64,000 nt of DNA, taken from contig OX621241.1 in NCBI GenBank assembly GCA_951640165.1, forward strand, positions 14,513,001 to 14,577,000, in the 5' to 3' direction. This document shows, one piece after another, positions 37,901 through 52,900 of this stretch (within the stretch, counting starts at the first letter, position 1; every line of letters begins with the position of its first letter). The position numbers were made by a program, and so were the translations under genes. Under the pieces are notes generated by a model. That model did not search any database and was not told where the DNA came from. It worked only from the letters and a program-made list of their open reading frames with translations. This DNA comes from Pseudoips prasinana (lineage: Eukaryota; Arthropoda; Insecta; Lepidoptera; Nolidae).

Positions 37901-40900
37901 ACTTTGAATTATCAACACTTTATATACTTACCTTAATGACGGGCCTAATGAGGGTAATTACGAAAATTAATAGATGTATTCCTTAATGTATAGGGCTAAT
38001 GAGTTCATCTTAATAATTAACTATTAGGAATTGAAGAGTTGTTTTTGTCCAGCTAGTTTGTTCTACGCGAATAACAGTGCGAAGAACTGAATAATACACA
38101 CATAAATATTTGGCCGAAAACAATCACAAAAAGCTGATATTAACACTAAATAATTATTGCATTATTTGTATTTATTAGTCGATTTTTACTTGTTTATTTG
38201 AAATCACTACAAAGTTAATGGCATTTTGAATCGCTCATGTAAGGGAACTGATTCTCAATTAATTATGTTTAGTTAAGTACTGTAGCTCAGCTTTTACTTT
38301 GAAGTCAACGATATAGCATCGCATCACATCTACAAGTAAAATATTCCGTTTATATTTTAGTCCAGCTAACTTGTACTCGATTGTACTCTATTAGAAATTC
38401 ATCACGATTAGAGTATTAAAGATTTTGTCTTTACAGTAATCGCTATACCTTATAAATAACGTAGGTTACACAAATATACTTCCCTAGTGTGTTCGTATCA
38501 ACTGGGTTATTCCTAAAGTCACAAGCCAACATGTGACAAAAATGACAGATGGGTCATGACATACCCAACTTAACAAGTGCAGTTTTAAGAATATGACCGA
38601 TAATGCATTCGCATTCACTGCAACGCAGAATCTGCGGGGTACTATAACAGTTAGTGGATTTCTTATGATAAGCAATGTTACCTTATGACTACGGCTCTTC
38701 GCAGCACGGACATCCTCAGAAATTAAATCACTAAGGTGGTCATCTAGCTTGGTGCTTATCTTGTCAATCGTTTAAGCCCACTTAAGGGACCTGGCTACAA
38801 GTGCCTCGAATCAATACATAGGTACAATCCTGGCACTTACTGGTTTTATTTTGAGGGTAATCCCTAAGGGTCTTTATCCTTAAAAGGTTATTTTACAATC
38901 ATAGGAATAAGACAACAGTTCTAAATTAGGCTTCTTTTATATTATACATTTAGGTTGTAAATTACTGTAGTCCTTTGGAAGAAACTAAACATACGAACGA
39001 TTTTGTGCTCTTCTCAAATTTGCAGCGTTATGATTGGTTTTGGTCATGCTGGCGTGAGAAGTTCTTGGCTCCTAAATGGTGAAGAGCAGAGGCTTACTGG
39101 GCGGCTTCAACAACTGACACCACCTTGAACCACAATCACTGACCAAACGATAAAGTACAATAAAGTAGACGTAGAGCTTAAATTCATACTTATTTTACGT
39201 TATTTTCAGTTCCTTACTAAGTCCAAAGAAAAGAAAACTAAGATGATTAAAGATATAAATGACTTGTTCAGTCATTTATAAATATCTTTATTCGTATTAA
39301 TTTTATTTTCTTTAGGCTTGAACAATAATCACTAACCATACGACAAAGATGTAGAGCTTAAATTCATACTTATCTTTCGGTAATTGTAGTTTCCTATTAA
39401 GCGTAAAGAAAATGAAACTTAAATGAATAAAAATATAAATAACTGAATAATAAATACCAGTAATTACAAAGTGTCAATGCGATTACCATCCAACTTCATA
39501 TGATAATACTATTGCATTACAATTAACAACTATTTCATTATCCAAATAAATTCGAAAATGTACAAAAGTCTTTATCTACAAGCACGTCTACGTTAGTATC
39601 TACATTATGAGTAAAAACCGAATTGTTATCGTTATCGACACGCGTGAAAATTAATTTATCTATATTGTCACAGTTTAATAGCAAACTCTTGTATCATATC
39701 CTGTGACGCTCACTCCACGCTCAAAATCAGTGAACTGATTGGAGATAATTTCCTACACTGTTGAATAAGCAATAAATAACTGACGGCGACGAATATCGCT
39801 GCCACATCGTATCCCGTAGGGGCGTAAAAGTCAGCCCGAGGGAATTCCTACCAGAATATGAGAAACAGCGTCACTCTGTGAAGTGGAAGCTCTTGTCCGG
39901 CCGTGTCCGCGTGGACGTCATACGGCTAGCATCATGATTTGCATAAACATATGATGTTCTATAATTACGAACCAACAAATACAAATTTACAGAACAGGGG
40001 TTTGCAGAAAATCAATCTAGGCCACATGTCTTGAGATAAGCAAAACGAGCGGAACTCAGTCGCACAGACACTATTCCGTCAAATATTCACTCGTGACATA
40101 CGGACGAGGCAGACAAAAAGCAGAGGGTGGTTTATTTGGCACTAAGATGTCTCCATCATCATCACCATATCAGCCGAAAGACGCCCACTGATGGACAAAG
40201 CGACTTCCAGCGACCCTCACAAGAATCATCGGTCCATCTTGTAAGGGGACCTGCCCACGCTGCGTGTTCCGGTTGTGGTCGCCATTCGAGAACCTTTCTG
40301 CCCCAGCGACCGTCGGCTCTACGAGCTATGCGCCCCGCCCACTACCACTTCAGCTTGCGAATTTTGAATTGTTATATTATATCATATGATAGATAAACAA
40401 CTTAGGAACTGTGACATTTCTGCGAATTGTGACTCATCCGATCACGATTGACCTGTTGTGTAAACCCGAGTTGAATCGCTTCTTTTTTGCGTTGACATTA
40501 CTCATCGAGGCACGTCGAGCTCAGCGGCACAAGTGGTAATCAATGAAAATACGTAACGGTTATGACATGTTTAAAACCTTCGATGAAGTCATACAATTCG
40601 TGGCTATGTAATGAACAAAAAAATTTATTGTATGAATCTTTATTAGATTCCAACATTTAACGCTTGTTACCTTTTACCGGAACAACTAAGTAATTTAACC
40701 TGACTGCTAAATCAGAGATTGTGGGTTTGATCCCCACCCAGGCCAAATCTTTGTGCTATAATGTAATTTTATAAAATATATAAGTATGTTTATCAATTGT
40801 CTGGTTGCCATAGTAAAGGCTCTGCGTACATAGGTTGGCTATTCTCCCAGAATTTCTTTCGGTGTTCTCAGTAGGAATTTTCACGAGAACTTAAGCTACG

Positions 40901-43900
40901 AGCGGAATTTGTAGTGTCAGTGACATACACATTTTTCAGTGAAAATCTAGACCACATTTTTATTTATTTTATATTTCACTGTTCAATTGTGCAGAAATGA
41001 TTAATTAATAAAGAGCTTACGTCAGGCTTGCATATGTCTAAAAATATTATTACGTATACATGGAATAAATAATTATTTGAGGTTGTTATTTAAATATTTA
41101 CTAAACGTTTTGATGACGCCCCGCTGCCGGCCGGCACGGCCATGACATCAGCACGGCTCGCGTCATTGCGCGTCATTCTATGCGAATCTCAACAGCTTCT
41201 CAGCATTATAAGTTAATCATAGTTATGTCACAGAGCCAATGAACAACGTTATGATTATAAATCTTGTGTCTGATAAATTAGAATAGTTTCATAAATGGCA
41301 GATGACGTTATAATTCTCGCAATCAATTCATTACACAATCTCTACATACCTGTTGTCGGTCTAGAATATACTAAAAATGCGTAAGTCACATAAATGTAAA
41401 TTCTTAGGAATTTTAAAGTAATGAGAAAAGCGTTTTAGGTAGGCGTGTGAAGTGCTGTCTCGTATTTGCAACAGATGGCAGCACCAGTCTTGTATGATAA
41501 CATAAAAATTACACCTTAGAGACTGCCATGTTTATAAAAAATAATCAACTACCAAAGGTACCATACCTTGTGAAGTATTGCCAAGCTGAAGTGGCAATGG
41601 GCAGGGCGCATACTCGTAGAGGCGACGGCCGCTGTGGCAGAAAGGTTCTCGAGTGGCGACCACGACCTGAAAGACGCAGCGTGGGCAGACCCCCTAAAAG
41701 TTGTGGACCGATGATGGATGGATGCGGATAGCGCAAGACTGGCAATTGTGGAAATCTTTGGGTGAGGCCTTTGTTTTTGTGGAGTTATTTTGAAATGGCT
41801 ATTAACCCTAGATTCGTTATTAGTACCTAATTGTAAAAAAAAAATGGCGATTGGAAACGAAGGATACAGCAAATAAGGCTTAGCTTTTTATTTATTTTAT
41901 TAACCTAATAAATTCATGCGATGTAAAAACGATTCAATCAGTTCCGGTTTGGAGGAGGACATAATATAGGAAGCCTCGATATTAGTAGTAGTAGAGGATT
42001 TTTATTTTCACACTTGCACGTGGAGAGCGGGACAACAGGAATTCCCCATAACACAAGCATTCGTTTAAGATAAATAAGAAAACAAATCATATTTTATTTG
42101 GAAATGAATCCATAATCAATCAAAAATCTTGAACAAATGTCTATTGTTAGGTGATACTAGCACACCGTCTGTTGACTAACTCATTTTGATATTGTGTAAC
42201 CAAACAATCTACGGCACGGATGTGTCGTAGGCGGGCCTATCAATATGCGTGAAGTACGTCTTTGCGTTCGACAATCAGACGCCTGAGCAGAATTTGTGAT
42301 TAATAGCGTTGCCCTCTCACTGGACTATCCGATGACTCACACATTGATATTACATTACAGGGTCCTTTGACCTTATTCAATGGGTGCATAAGTGCAGTCG
42401 ATTGTCCTTGTGCTGGATTCGCAATAGTTACCGTGTTCCTAGAACAACAATAAATTTGACCTACGGTACTAATAAAACGATCTAAAGATTAGAATACGCG
42501 CACATAATATTCAGATTGTTTCAATTAATCATAATGATTACTTAGTTAATGATAGTGACAAGAATGGTTGACTGACTGCCCGTGTGATGCAATGGTTAAG
42601 GTTCTGCGCTACCTTATCGGCGCACTCGTCTTTCAGATTCGATACAGGATAACTATTTATGTGGTCCAAATGCAAGATTTAACATGAATAATGGACTTAC
42701 CTTAAGGACCGCTATCTACCCGTGAAACTGAACTAATTAAGTAAACTGAACCAGTTTGTGAAATACGAGTAAAAATATTTTTGCCCCGCAAAAAAAGCAA
42801 CTAATCGTTATTCCAGACTGGGCAGGTATTTTTTTGTGTATTTGGCACTTTTTGGTGCTGGACGTTGATCAGTTATATTGGCAAATTATGCTTCTTAACT
42901 TAGTTCCACTATTTATGTTACACGTTGTGTGATTGTTCTGAGGTTGGGTACGCGAGGTGTTGATAAATGTCATGGCTCCGAGCATTATTTTTAAATAGGC
43001 CTAGAAAGAATCTAATAAACAAACTCTTGAGATATAGTAATAAGCTTGGAATAATGCGAATATCCACTGCCCTGACTCCATCATCAGATTAGCCTGGTGA
43101 CGGTAACTTATACATATGACGACTTGCAAGATTTGATTACATAAATAACTAGAAGTGAAGCTCCATAAACAGTGCAAAAAAATTGTAAGTATAGAACCAC
43201 GATATATCTATTATTTCTATTGTTACAGATTCCAGAGTTTTCACTCGATGGAAACACCAGCATGAAACAAAACGGCAGTGCCAAAGACCTGGCTTCCGTC
43301 ATGGAGAATTTAAAGAAAAGCAACCTCTCTGTGTCACGCCAAAACCAGACCCTGAACACGCAAGTTACCAGTTCATCTACACAACAGGTAACAATTAAAT
43401 TATTAAAATTATATTTGAAATGCATAGACAATGCTTCCCACTTAATAACTAGGCTTGTTTATTTCAATTGTAGACACAAAATTGCGCGTTTATTTATCAT
43501 GGTTGAAACGCCTCCCCTATTTGTGTTGATAACATGACCTTCTGACCCAAAAGGCTGTAAAGATACCGGAGGTCGAGGTTTGTGTAAGTTTTCTGAGTAG
43601 AATTAGTTACTTATTTTGTCCAACTTTTATTTGTTTATTATTATTGGAAAACAACACCTATACAATGGCAACAAAGATAACCATATAATGAGCGACATTC
43701 TCAAAACCAGGCCTTCGAGTATAGGATAATATTTTACGTTAGTTATGTATGCTACTGTGAACATTTATTACAAAAAATAAATCCTAATTAGTTAGAATAT
43801 TTAAAAAAGTCTTGACTAAGTAGCCCTCATAGATGCAATTAATGATAAAACATTTTGCGTATTTAATTTAATTGATGACCGTGTCCTATGGTATTATAAA

Positions 43901-46900
43901 AAAGATAATGTTGTTGTTTTTATTTCGATATAAAAATAATGTCATCACACAAAAAGTGACATATGTATTGCCAATTTCACAAATAGATGTTACAGTCACA
44001 GCTCTATTGACTACGTAGACTTCTTACAATTGTTTCGTAAACGACAGGCCCCAATTTTTTATGTTTCGGATTTATACATTTATTTTGGGTGACCTAGATT
44101 TTATTTATAAGCAAATTTCAACAGTTCATCGTTCTCCGCCGAGAGAATATTTATTCTTATTAGAACGTATCAATACCCAACGCCGTTTAGAGAATGCGTA
44201 ATAAAGCTTTATGAAACTGATACGCCTTTGTCATAGAATTAGCACATCTATAGTAAATAGCAACGCTTCCTTGCTTTCTCGCTATGATTTACCCAAAATA
44301 AAATAAATGATGTCGAATGTAAATGTAAAGTTCACATAAAAGTTTGTATAACAAAGACATTTCGTAACTTTCCAATTCTATAACAATGCAGTATCTATAC
44401 GGACACTGACACCATTGTACATGTTAATGTTAAAGTGCGTAAATCGGGTAGCGAGCAGCTTAACTCGTTAATGATTGATTAAGCAGACCGACTGAACACG
44501 TCTATTTTTGTTAGTAAGAAAAAATACAATATTTACAAATCATGTCTTATTAACATGCCGACCAATCCACTCTACCTATCTTGTTCGCATTGATCAGAAT
44601 ACTGTTTATGCTGCCACGCAATCTGCGCATAATTGAGGCGACTCTACATATCTCTAAGTACGGCTTGGAAGCCATCTGTAAGAGCCTCCATCATTGGCAG
44701 CCCCATCAGGATCCTGAAACCATTACTATACAGGAAGCGCACGACGTTGTATGTTATACGTATACTTAACCCACAGACTGCAAGAATAAATAGATTAACA
44801 ATATTATGCTTTAAATAAGGTAATTTTAACTAAGTCACTGCATATGGCAAATCTGCGGGTGAGCATATTATATCTCACAGCCAACGCCCTGCGCCTCCTT
44901 TACATGTCCACATCATCAGACATCTCTTCAGTGACCCAATGAGCCAAATACTTTAAGTCTAACTCTCCAGAAGCTTATTCCCAAGTTGTAGAGCGGTAAC
45001 TGCGTAAGGTACTTTGTTTGTTAGTACCTTAGTACCTATAATCTTCGTGTATATGAACTAGTTAATGTGCAAATTATTTGGATTACTACCAAGCCGTCGT
45101 TGATTAAGACAAGCTTATTAAAAATAAAACCGTCATTAAAAGACCATAGTATGGTTGTAAACATGATAACGTTAGAAAAAATGAATGATTACAAAAAGGG
45201 GAAAAAACAGGCCACATCAAGATCACAGCAATTTTTGTTAGCCACTGTCTACGTACAGCCAAAGCCCCTATGTGTTTAATCGGTTAAGCAATTTATGTTA
45301 GGATCCGCAAAACAAGCATACTTACATAGTGTTTTGGGGTAACAGTCGCATTCTGGTAAATTCGATCTAAAGAATTAACCTTAAATTTAATTGTTATGTT
45401 TAAAAATTATTATTATGATTTGCGGCCGCAAATGTTTCTTAATCAGCATTACTCAGATGGCACCGATTATGCATTTGATCTGCTGATTTGTGGTCTCAAC
45501 GACCATATTGTGATTTGACACAACAGGTTTGATTATAGGGTTCAGGCATCGCTCGCAACAGGAGCACCATCAAACAGATTTGCGTACTTAAAACGGCTAT
45601 GGCTTAAAAGCGGGTTGTCATTTCATTTCTTTTATAAATACGCTATCAATATTGTGATATCATAATCAACATCACAATACCCGTTGAGAGCATATTCACG
45701 TCCTCCCGCTCAGTTCGCGGGCCATGCCCTAGGCCCTGAACAGATTGATTCTGACTGATCACCTAGGTGATCTGCACACTTACTACTTATACACATTAAC
45801 GGTAACATGTAAACTGACGTGATTGTAGTTGGCGTGCCGCCAAAGTTACATGAAACGTAGGACGACAAACTACGTGATTCTACCATCCGCCCTAAAGGCC
45901 TCCTGTCATCTTAAAATCATAATGTTGTGATGTGATATAACGATGTCACTTCGCGCTTTCAAACAAATAGACAAATTAATCGTGTAGATTTATTACATAA
46001 TATGTGTATTGTGATTTTAAATCATCGTTTAAAGTAGATTTGGGAAATTATATTGTGAAAAGCTGTGTAATTTACGTTTCACTTGTTCGGATAAGAATAG
46101 CCCCTGAGTGTGAGTTCGTTGGTCCTTGTCAGAACTATTACAGAAGCAACGGACTTGATCAGGTCCGAAACAATTGAATTTACGGTCATATTTAAAGTCA
46201 TTACAGTATATTTCTAATCACTAGATACTATAGATAGTAATCTTTTTAGAAACTATTCCTGGAACACTATGCCTACTAACACTAGTTTGAGTTGTGTTTT
46301 CGTGTGAAGATATAAACACTCGTTGTTCTTCAAGACTTTTTTTTACTCAATATGGAAAAATAATAATGTTCATAATTTACTTTCTTATTTAAGCTAGCAT
46401 GAAGTCTCATAATTTTTTGTGAATATAGGTATCATCTGAAATACCCACAAAAATATACATGTGCTATTTTATATCTATTAAAGGTCAAAATTAATAATTT
46501 ATTTATTAGCGACTTACGGTCCACCAGTATGTGAAACATATACTAAAAACATCACTATAACTTCACCAATTTAATTGCCAAGGGAATAAAACTTTTGATC
46601 TGAATAATTATAACAGCAGAATGGTTTACACGATAGCCTATAAACTACAACAGAAATAGCTGCAGTACACATAGAACTACCCGTGTCTCTACAATTTTAA
46701 CGGTTTAGTGAACGAAAACTTCTGCCTCTGCGGTTTCCAGTAGCTACCTTCTACCTATCTAATAGGAGGTATGAACATAGCCTCTTTGTAATTTAATTTA
46801 ACATTCCCATAGAGGTTTTAACTTTATACAAAAATATAGGAATCAACTCTTATTACTAATTCAGTAAGTACTGAAATAGAATAAAAATTCATATAATATA

Positions 46901-49900
46901 AACTAAAAACATATAAAATATGTATACATATAACTCAAACTCGATATCCCACGCAAGGAAAGACAACCGTCGTCGCTAACGGGTCTAAAACATTCGGAAC
47001 GCAGAGTACGTACGACGTATGAGGTTCAAGGGCGTGATTTGTTGCATCCCGCCCGCCCACACTGGCTGAATCATTTTTTCGGTTCTCAATTACGATGCTC
47101 AATGCCAAAATAATATGGTAGTCTTATAAGCTGTTTTTATAATTTACACTCGAATGGCAATTTATGAATAACAAGAATAAGCATTATTACCCAAATCCAG
47201 TCTTGGCAACCAGTGGTAAGATTTAGCGGCACATAAATAATATGGGTTACTTACTTATTGTTTATGTTACTTACAATTAGTCATATAAGCAGCATTTCAA
47301 AAACAACGATATTTTAGAACATATGAACAGAAAACGATGATCTGTCAATAACCGGAGTCATACTTGTACTAATTTTAAAATATATCTGTTATTTTTGTAT
47401 TTCTATTTTGTATAGCCCTGGCTTTATTTACTTCGTTCGTGTAGGTGCGCCAAGACGCGTGACGCCCAAACCAACAATCTTTTCTAGCATTGGCACTGAA
47501 CTCCTCTGCAGTCCTAGTCACGATAACGTGTTGTAAGGAATAATACAAGATTCAGTGCCATCTTAAATCACGTAGTTTAATCTCAAAATTATAGTTTCAA
47601 GGTAGATAGTCTAAATATAAACATACATAAAACGGTTTAATCTCTTTAATAATCTAATTAAATATTGTTTTTAATTGCAGATGGTATCGAGCACTACTTC
47701 CAGCAGCGCATCTTCGAGCCAAAGGATGCAAAGTACATCGCAAAGACTTCAACATGTGAAGGAATCTACAGAAAAGAAGGCCAGCTCTATGAAGTCGAAC
47801 CTCTCAGAATTGAAAAGCTCGATATCAGAAATGAAAACCTTGAGCAATACTGCTGCAAAAAATTTTAGCCACAGGTAAGCCGTATATTATTATTAAACCA
47901 TACATAATGAATTTAGTCATTAATTATTTTAAGCTATTACTAATATAAGAACATCCATTACGTGCCAATGTATTTTTCATCTTCAGTCAATACATGTTAA
48001 CACAGACGATTTCCTAAGAACATTAAAGATACTTTTGCCATTACCGACGGACCTGTACGAACGAGCTCACCTGAGCGACCTTGGCTCTCGGCCAATTCCC
48101 ACCCGCTGTTTCTATACTCTGTTTGCAGTACCACGCCGACAAACAATAGCAACGCTACAGTTCCCGTGCAACCCTTCCGGGAAAATAATTTCGTTAGTGT
48201 AGTGAAACCAAACTTGCTTTACTATTTTCAGATTGAGAAGTTCAATGGAAAATATTGTAGATCAAGATGATTTGGGTGATCGGAATTTGCCAGTCATTCG
48301 AGATCTCAGTGAAATTGATGATATGGGCGATATAAGTGATTTAGGAGAACTATCTGGAGATGGGCCTCTTGTAACATTTCCCGAATCAGACACGCCCCCA
48401 CCTATCACTGAAAAACCTTCGCTACTTTCCGGGAACAACGCGATTGTTGGCGCCAGTGCAGCCAATGAACTCAAATACAGTGCAGCACGCATGACGTCGG
48501 CGAGCTCAAGCAGAGTCGTCGCTGATGGATATAGTGCATCAAGATCAGAATCTAACAGTCAAAGAATGCGTCGTCTACAGCATGGCGATGTGGAATATAA
48601 CGAACGCCGTGCAGCTATTACATCACATCGATCACTACAAGCAGACGGTCTTACTGCAGAGCAAAATGCAGCATCTATGCAGGTACGTCATTAATACTAC
48701 CTTTGTTTTTAATAGTTCGAATGTTGAAAAGTAAAGATTTTTTTTCTGGGAGGATAGTTATACCTACGATACTAACCTGTATAGATCATAAAGTTATTAA
48801 GTTAAATTGTAATCATAGCATCACGCTCCATCTAGCGAAAACTGATAAAAACCGAAATGTAAGGTGCCACTACCGGGCGTCTGGTAATATCGTCTGCGGA
48901 GCCAAAAAGGCGCGCCGAAGGACGTGACCTCGCGTGAATGCGAGCGATCGATAATACAGAACATCGCCTCTAGTACACCGAATCGCGCAGTACGGTGGGA
49001 TTTCTTGCAACGGTAACATCCAATATGTAATTTCTTATCAAAATCACTGTATAGTTCTGCCGCGCACTATGACCGCTCGTATTATCGCATGGACTGGCAG
49101 GATGCTGCGTCGTGGAGGATCGCCTGGGGCGGTGAGCTCATTTATCTGCAGGCGCTTATCGCAGTTACTGAACCCAGCTTCTCTCAGTCAGTGCTTGAAC
49201 GTCGTGCGCGCGAGCACACGCGGAAGTCAATTATTGCGCGTGCGCGCACGAGTGCTCGAATAGTCGGCTTTAAATATAGATTCAAAATGTCTACGGGAGG
49301 GGGGTCAGCACCGTGGCCGGTACGTCGTGGCGTCCTTTCTCGCTTTCATCCGCAGCCGCAAAATCCTTCGGTGAGAGTACATTATTTGGGAAAATTTTAC
49401 AGGCGACCTTCATAACACGTGACGCGTACATAAACTTTTATTTAAAATCTAAGAAAACGCGCGAGATTCATACGTTTGGCCTATATCCAATAGAAACTAT
49501 AAGGACGTACAATCTGAGTAGTGACGTGGGACTGTTGTCTAATATAAAGTAAATTTCGAATCAGAACGAACGTGTCGTGGCTATTTTATTAAATTCTACG
49601 CAACCATGTCTTCGAAACGACGTTCAAGACCTAAATTGCGTGTTGTTATTGCCGTAACTATCAAATATTTACTTTGTGAATAATGTGATACATTACTAGT
49701 GATATCAGTGATGCACGGCTTGTCAGTGAAAAGGATAATTTATAATGTGTTGCTTCAATAAATATGTTTGTTAAATACCCCTTATAAAATATCTTATAGT
49801 GATTAATAATTGGAATTTGTAGTGAAATAAATTTTAATAACAATTTTAGGAGCAGCGTTCGCTCAAAGCCGGTGAATTAACAGCACAGGAAGCGAACAAC

Positions 49901-52900
49901 ATGTCTACTACAAGTTCAAGACTAAAGACAAGTGACTTCAGCGCTGAACAGATGGCAGTGTCTTCAGCACAAGCAAGACAAACTGTTACTTCTAGCGGCA
50001 TGTTCAGTCACAAGGAACATTCTACTGTGGCTCATTCAAACATGACGATCTCCAGTAAAAACTTATCGAAGTCTACTCTTCACACTAGTTCTCAGGTAAA
50101 CGAATATATATATAATTGTAAGTTATTATGTATTTGATAATATTTCGTTTTAATTTAATTTCGTTGTTAATATAATGACATTAAATTAGAGGACCAAAAC
50201 ATAAATATATTGCAATTATCCTATTACACTAATTTTACTTTCCATCAACTTATAACACAACTTTTAATTTGCAATAATATAAGTCATTTCACATTTAATT
50301 TTTAGATGATGTGGGTTCGTTTAATGTTGCCTTAGGAAATTTTGGAATTTTGAACTTTAAAATGTTTTTCCCCATTGTGTGCATAATAAAGATGATTAAT
50401 GTATTTCATTAAATTATGCCCTGACACGGGATAAATTGAGGTCATCAGCTCAAAAGTGACTCAACATTCTTTTGTTTTTAAGCGTTATGCACTGAATTAT
50501 TTAGATTCGCTATATTTTTATATAAAAATAACTTAATCCTAAAAAAAGATAACTAGATGGATGTTGTCCGCATTATTATTTTTGACTTACGTTTGAGTGC
50601 AAAAGTGAATTATATACAGTAAGATTAAGAGCCGTCCCAAGTTTAGGCCTTTATTTCTCTGTCACCATTACCATATATTTTAAGTTTCGAAACTAAAGTG
50701 AGTACATTAAATGTCGCTCAGTTATTTATTTATTTCTCTCCTTAACATCTATTATTACAGGTCTTGACCTAATGCGATAATGTTGGTATTAAAATTATAT
50801 AAATATTATCTTTTTGATTATTCAATTCATATACATATAACCATTACTTTGATTTAGCATCATCTTAATATTAAGATCCAATTCCATTATTGTTTCAGGT
50901 GAGCCAATTATTAAATGGAACAATCAAACCTGGTGATGAAGATTTAACAAATTTAACGTTCGAAGATTTAGAAAACTTGAATGCCAACTCAAATCAGAAA
51001 GACGTGGAAATGGCGAAACAAAAATATTCATCAAGAATGAATGCGTTCATAACATCCATAAAAAATAATCAAATAGACATGAAGAATGCCTCGCCACAAT
51101 TTAATAAACTAAATGAAATGATACGAAGAGCATGGGCGGTCCCAACATATGGACACGAGCTCGGGTATACTTTGTGCAACACACTTAGAGAATCTGGTGG
51201 TCTGGACATACTAATGGCAAATTGTCTTGAAAATACTAATCTCGAGCTACAATTTTCGTCTGCCAAATTGCTAGAACAATGCCTTACAACCGAAAACAGA
51301 GCTCACGTTGTGGAAAACGGCCTTGAAAAAGTAGTAAACGTAGCTTGCTCTTGTACAAAACACTCGAATTCAGTTGATCATTCAAGAACAGGAACAGGAA
51401 TATTGGAACACCTATTTAAACATAGTGAAAGCACATGTAGTGACGTTATCAAACTGGGAGGATTAGACGCAGTATTGTTTGAGTGCAGGAAAAATGATGT
51501 AGAAACACTTCGACATTGTGCAACAGCTCTCGCTAATCTATCCTTATACGGTGGAGCGGAAAACCAAGAAGCTATGATTAAAAGAAAAGTGCCTATGTGG
51601 TTATTCCCCTTAGCGTTTCACAATGACGACAACATCAAATATTATGCCTGCTTAGCTATTGCAGTTTTGGTCGCGAATAAAGAAATAGAAGCTGCCGTCC
51701 TGAAATCCGGTACATTAGATTTAGTCGAACCATTTGTAACATCACATAATCCATCGGAATTTGCCCGTTCAAACCTTGCACATGCGCATGGTCAAAGCAA
51801 GAATTGGTTAAAAAGGCTGGTACCGGTATTAAGTTCAAAAAGAGAAGAAGCTAGAAATTTAGCGGCTTTCCATTTCTGTATGGAGGCTGGGATAAAGAAG
51901 CAACAGGGAAATACTGAAATATTTAGAGAGATAGGCGCCATAGAATCGCTCAAGAAAGTAGCCAGTTGCCCGAATGCTGTTGCATCAAAGTATGCGGCTC
52001 AAGCATTGCGGCTTATTGGCGAGGAAGTTCCCCATAAATTATCCCAGCAAGTGCCCCTTTGGTCCATAGAAGACGTTCGAGAATGGGTAAAACAAATAGG
52101 CTTTAGCGAATACGCAAACAACTTTTATGAGAGTAGAGTCGATGGCGATTTACTCTTACAAATAAGTGAAGAAAATCTCAAGGAAGACATTGGTTTACAA
52201 AATGGAATCAAACGCAAAAGGTATGCTTAAAACTCTATCTTAAATCGCATTCATGAACAAAATATCTTAGTAGTAGCTGTTTTCTTTGATTTGTCATAAA
52301 AATTATACTTTCACCGCAATTTATGTTTTGTACCAGTTTTGGCGGACTGTTAGATTATAAAAATGATTCCCCTGCCTTTTAATGAAAACAAATAACCGTA
52401 GATACAACAATTTACTTTTACAGATTCACTCGCGAACTTCAACAACTGAAAAAAATGGCAGACTACACATCACGTGATACGAGTAGTCTCAACGAGTTCT
52501 TACAGGGCATAGGCCCTGAATACACAATTTATACTTATTCTATGTTAAACGCAGGTGTCGACATGGAATATTTTAGAGGATTAAGTGACGAGCAACTAGA
52601 AAGTGAATGTCGGATTGTTAATAGTATACATAGGCTAAGAATCTTAAATGCTATAAGAGGTAAGCAAAACTCGTTTCACGTAATTAGTTTAACTAAAAAA
52701 ACATTTGTTTTTCCATATTGAAAACTACAAATACTTAACTATATTAACTTTGAGACTTCCTAACGAGGTCCTAGGTTCAAATCCTGGGTCGAGCAAATCA
52801 AAAAAGTATCAGCCCGCAGTCCGAAAGTTGGCGATGCTGTACCTACTCTTACCGGTAGTGACAGCTATCTGTCCCATCGGATGATGAGAGTGAGGGAATA

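Larger units (their letters stand above)
36844..38079 (-). mobile_element. Transib-like DNA transposon, probably internally deleted
   Basis: The ends read CACAGTGGTTCGTGTAG and, reverse-complemented, CACTGTTATTCGCGTAG; the inner 27 bp (TTCG(T/C)GTAGAACAA...) have two mismatches. CGAAG flanks both ends (36839-36843, 38080-38084), a 5-bp target duplication. Transib elements make 5-bp duplications and begin with CAC-type heptamers related to the V(D)J signal; the left heptamer here is exactly CACAGTG. The 1236-bp element carries its own minus-strand two-exon ORF but is too short for a full Transib transposase (roughly 600 residues or more). Class assignment rests on ends and duplication only. 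Confidence 0.6.
26583..43228 (+). other. SARM1 intron 2 (16.6 kb), transposon-rich
   Basis: It holds a SINE B, repeat D, a complete mariner, a foldback MITE, a CpG-rich promoter candidate, a CR1-like tail, a Transib-like element, RTE tails and a SINE C, each listed separately. Between these the DNA is AT-rich. A 98-codon frame at 28930-29226 (Ser-rich) has no recognisable family; part of it (29040-29110) resembles 39815-39880 (shared CCCGAGGGAAT and CAGCGTC-CTCTGTG), which points to a repeat. Confidence 0.6.

Noticed and set aside
36844..38079. Host gene interpretation of the two-exon minus-strand ORF
   Set aside because: It lies wholly between inverted repeats with a target duplication, so it belongs to the transposon.
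43108..43431. 107-codon minus-strand frame
   Set aside because: Shadow of SARM1 exon 3 on the opposite strand.
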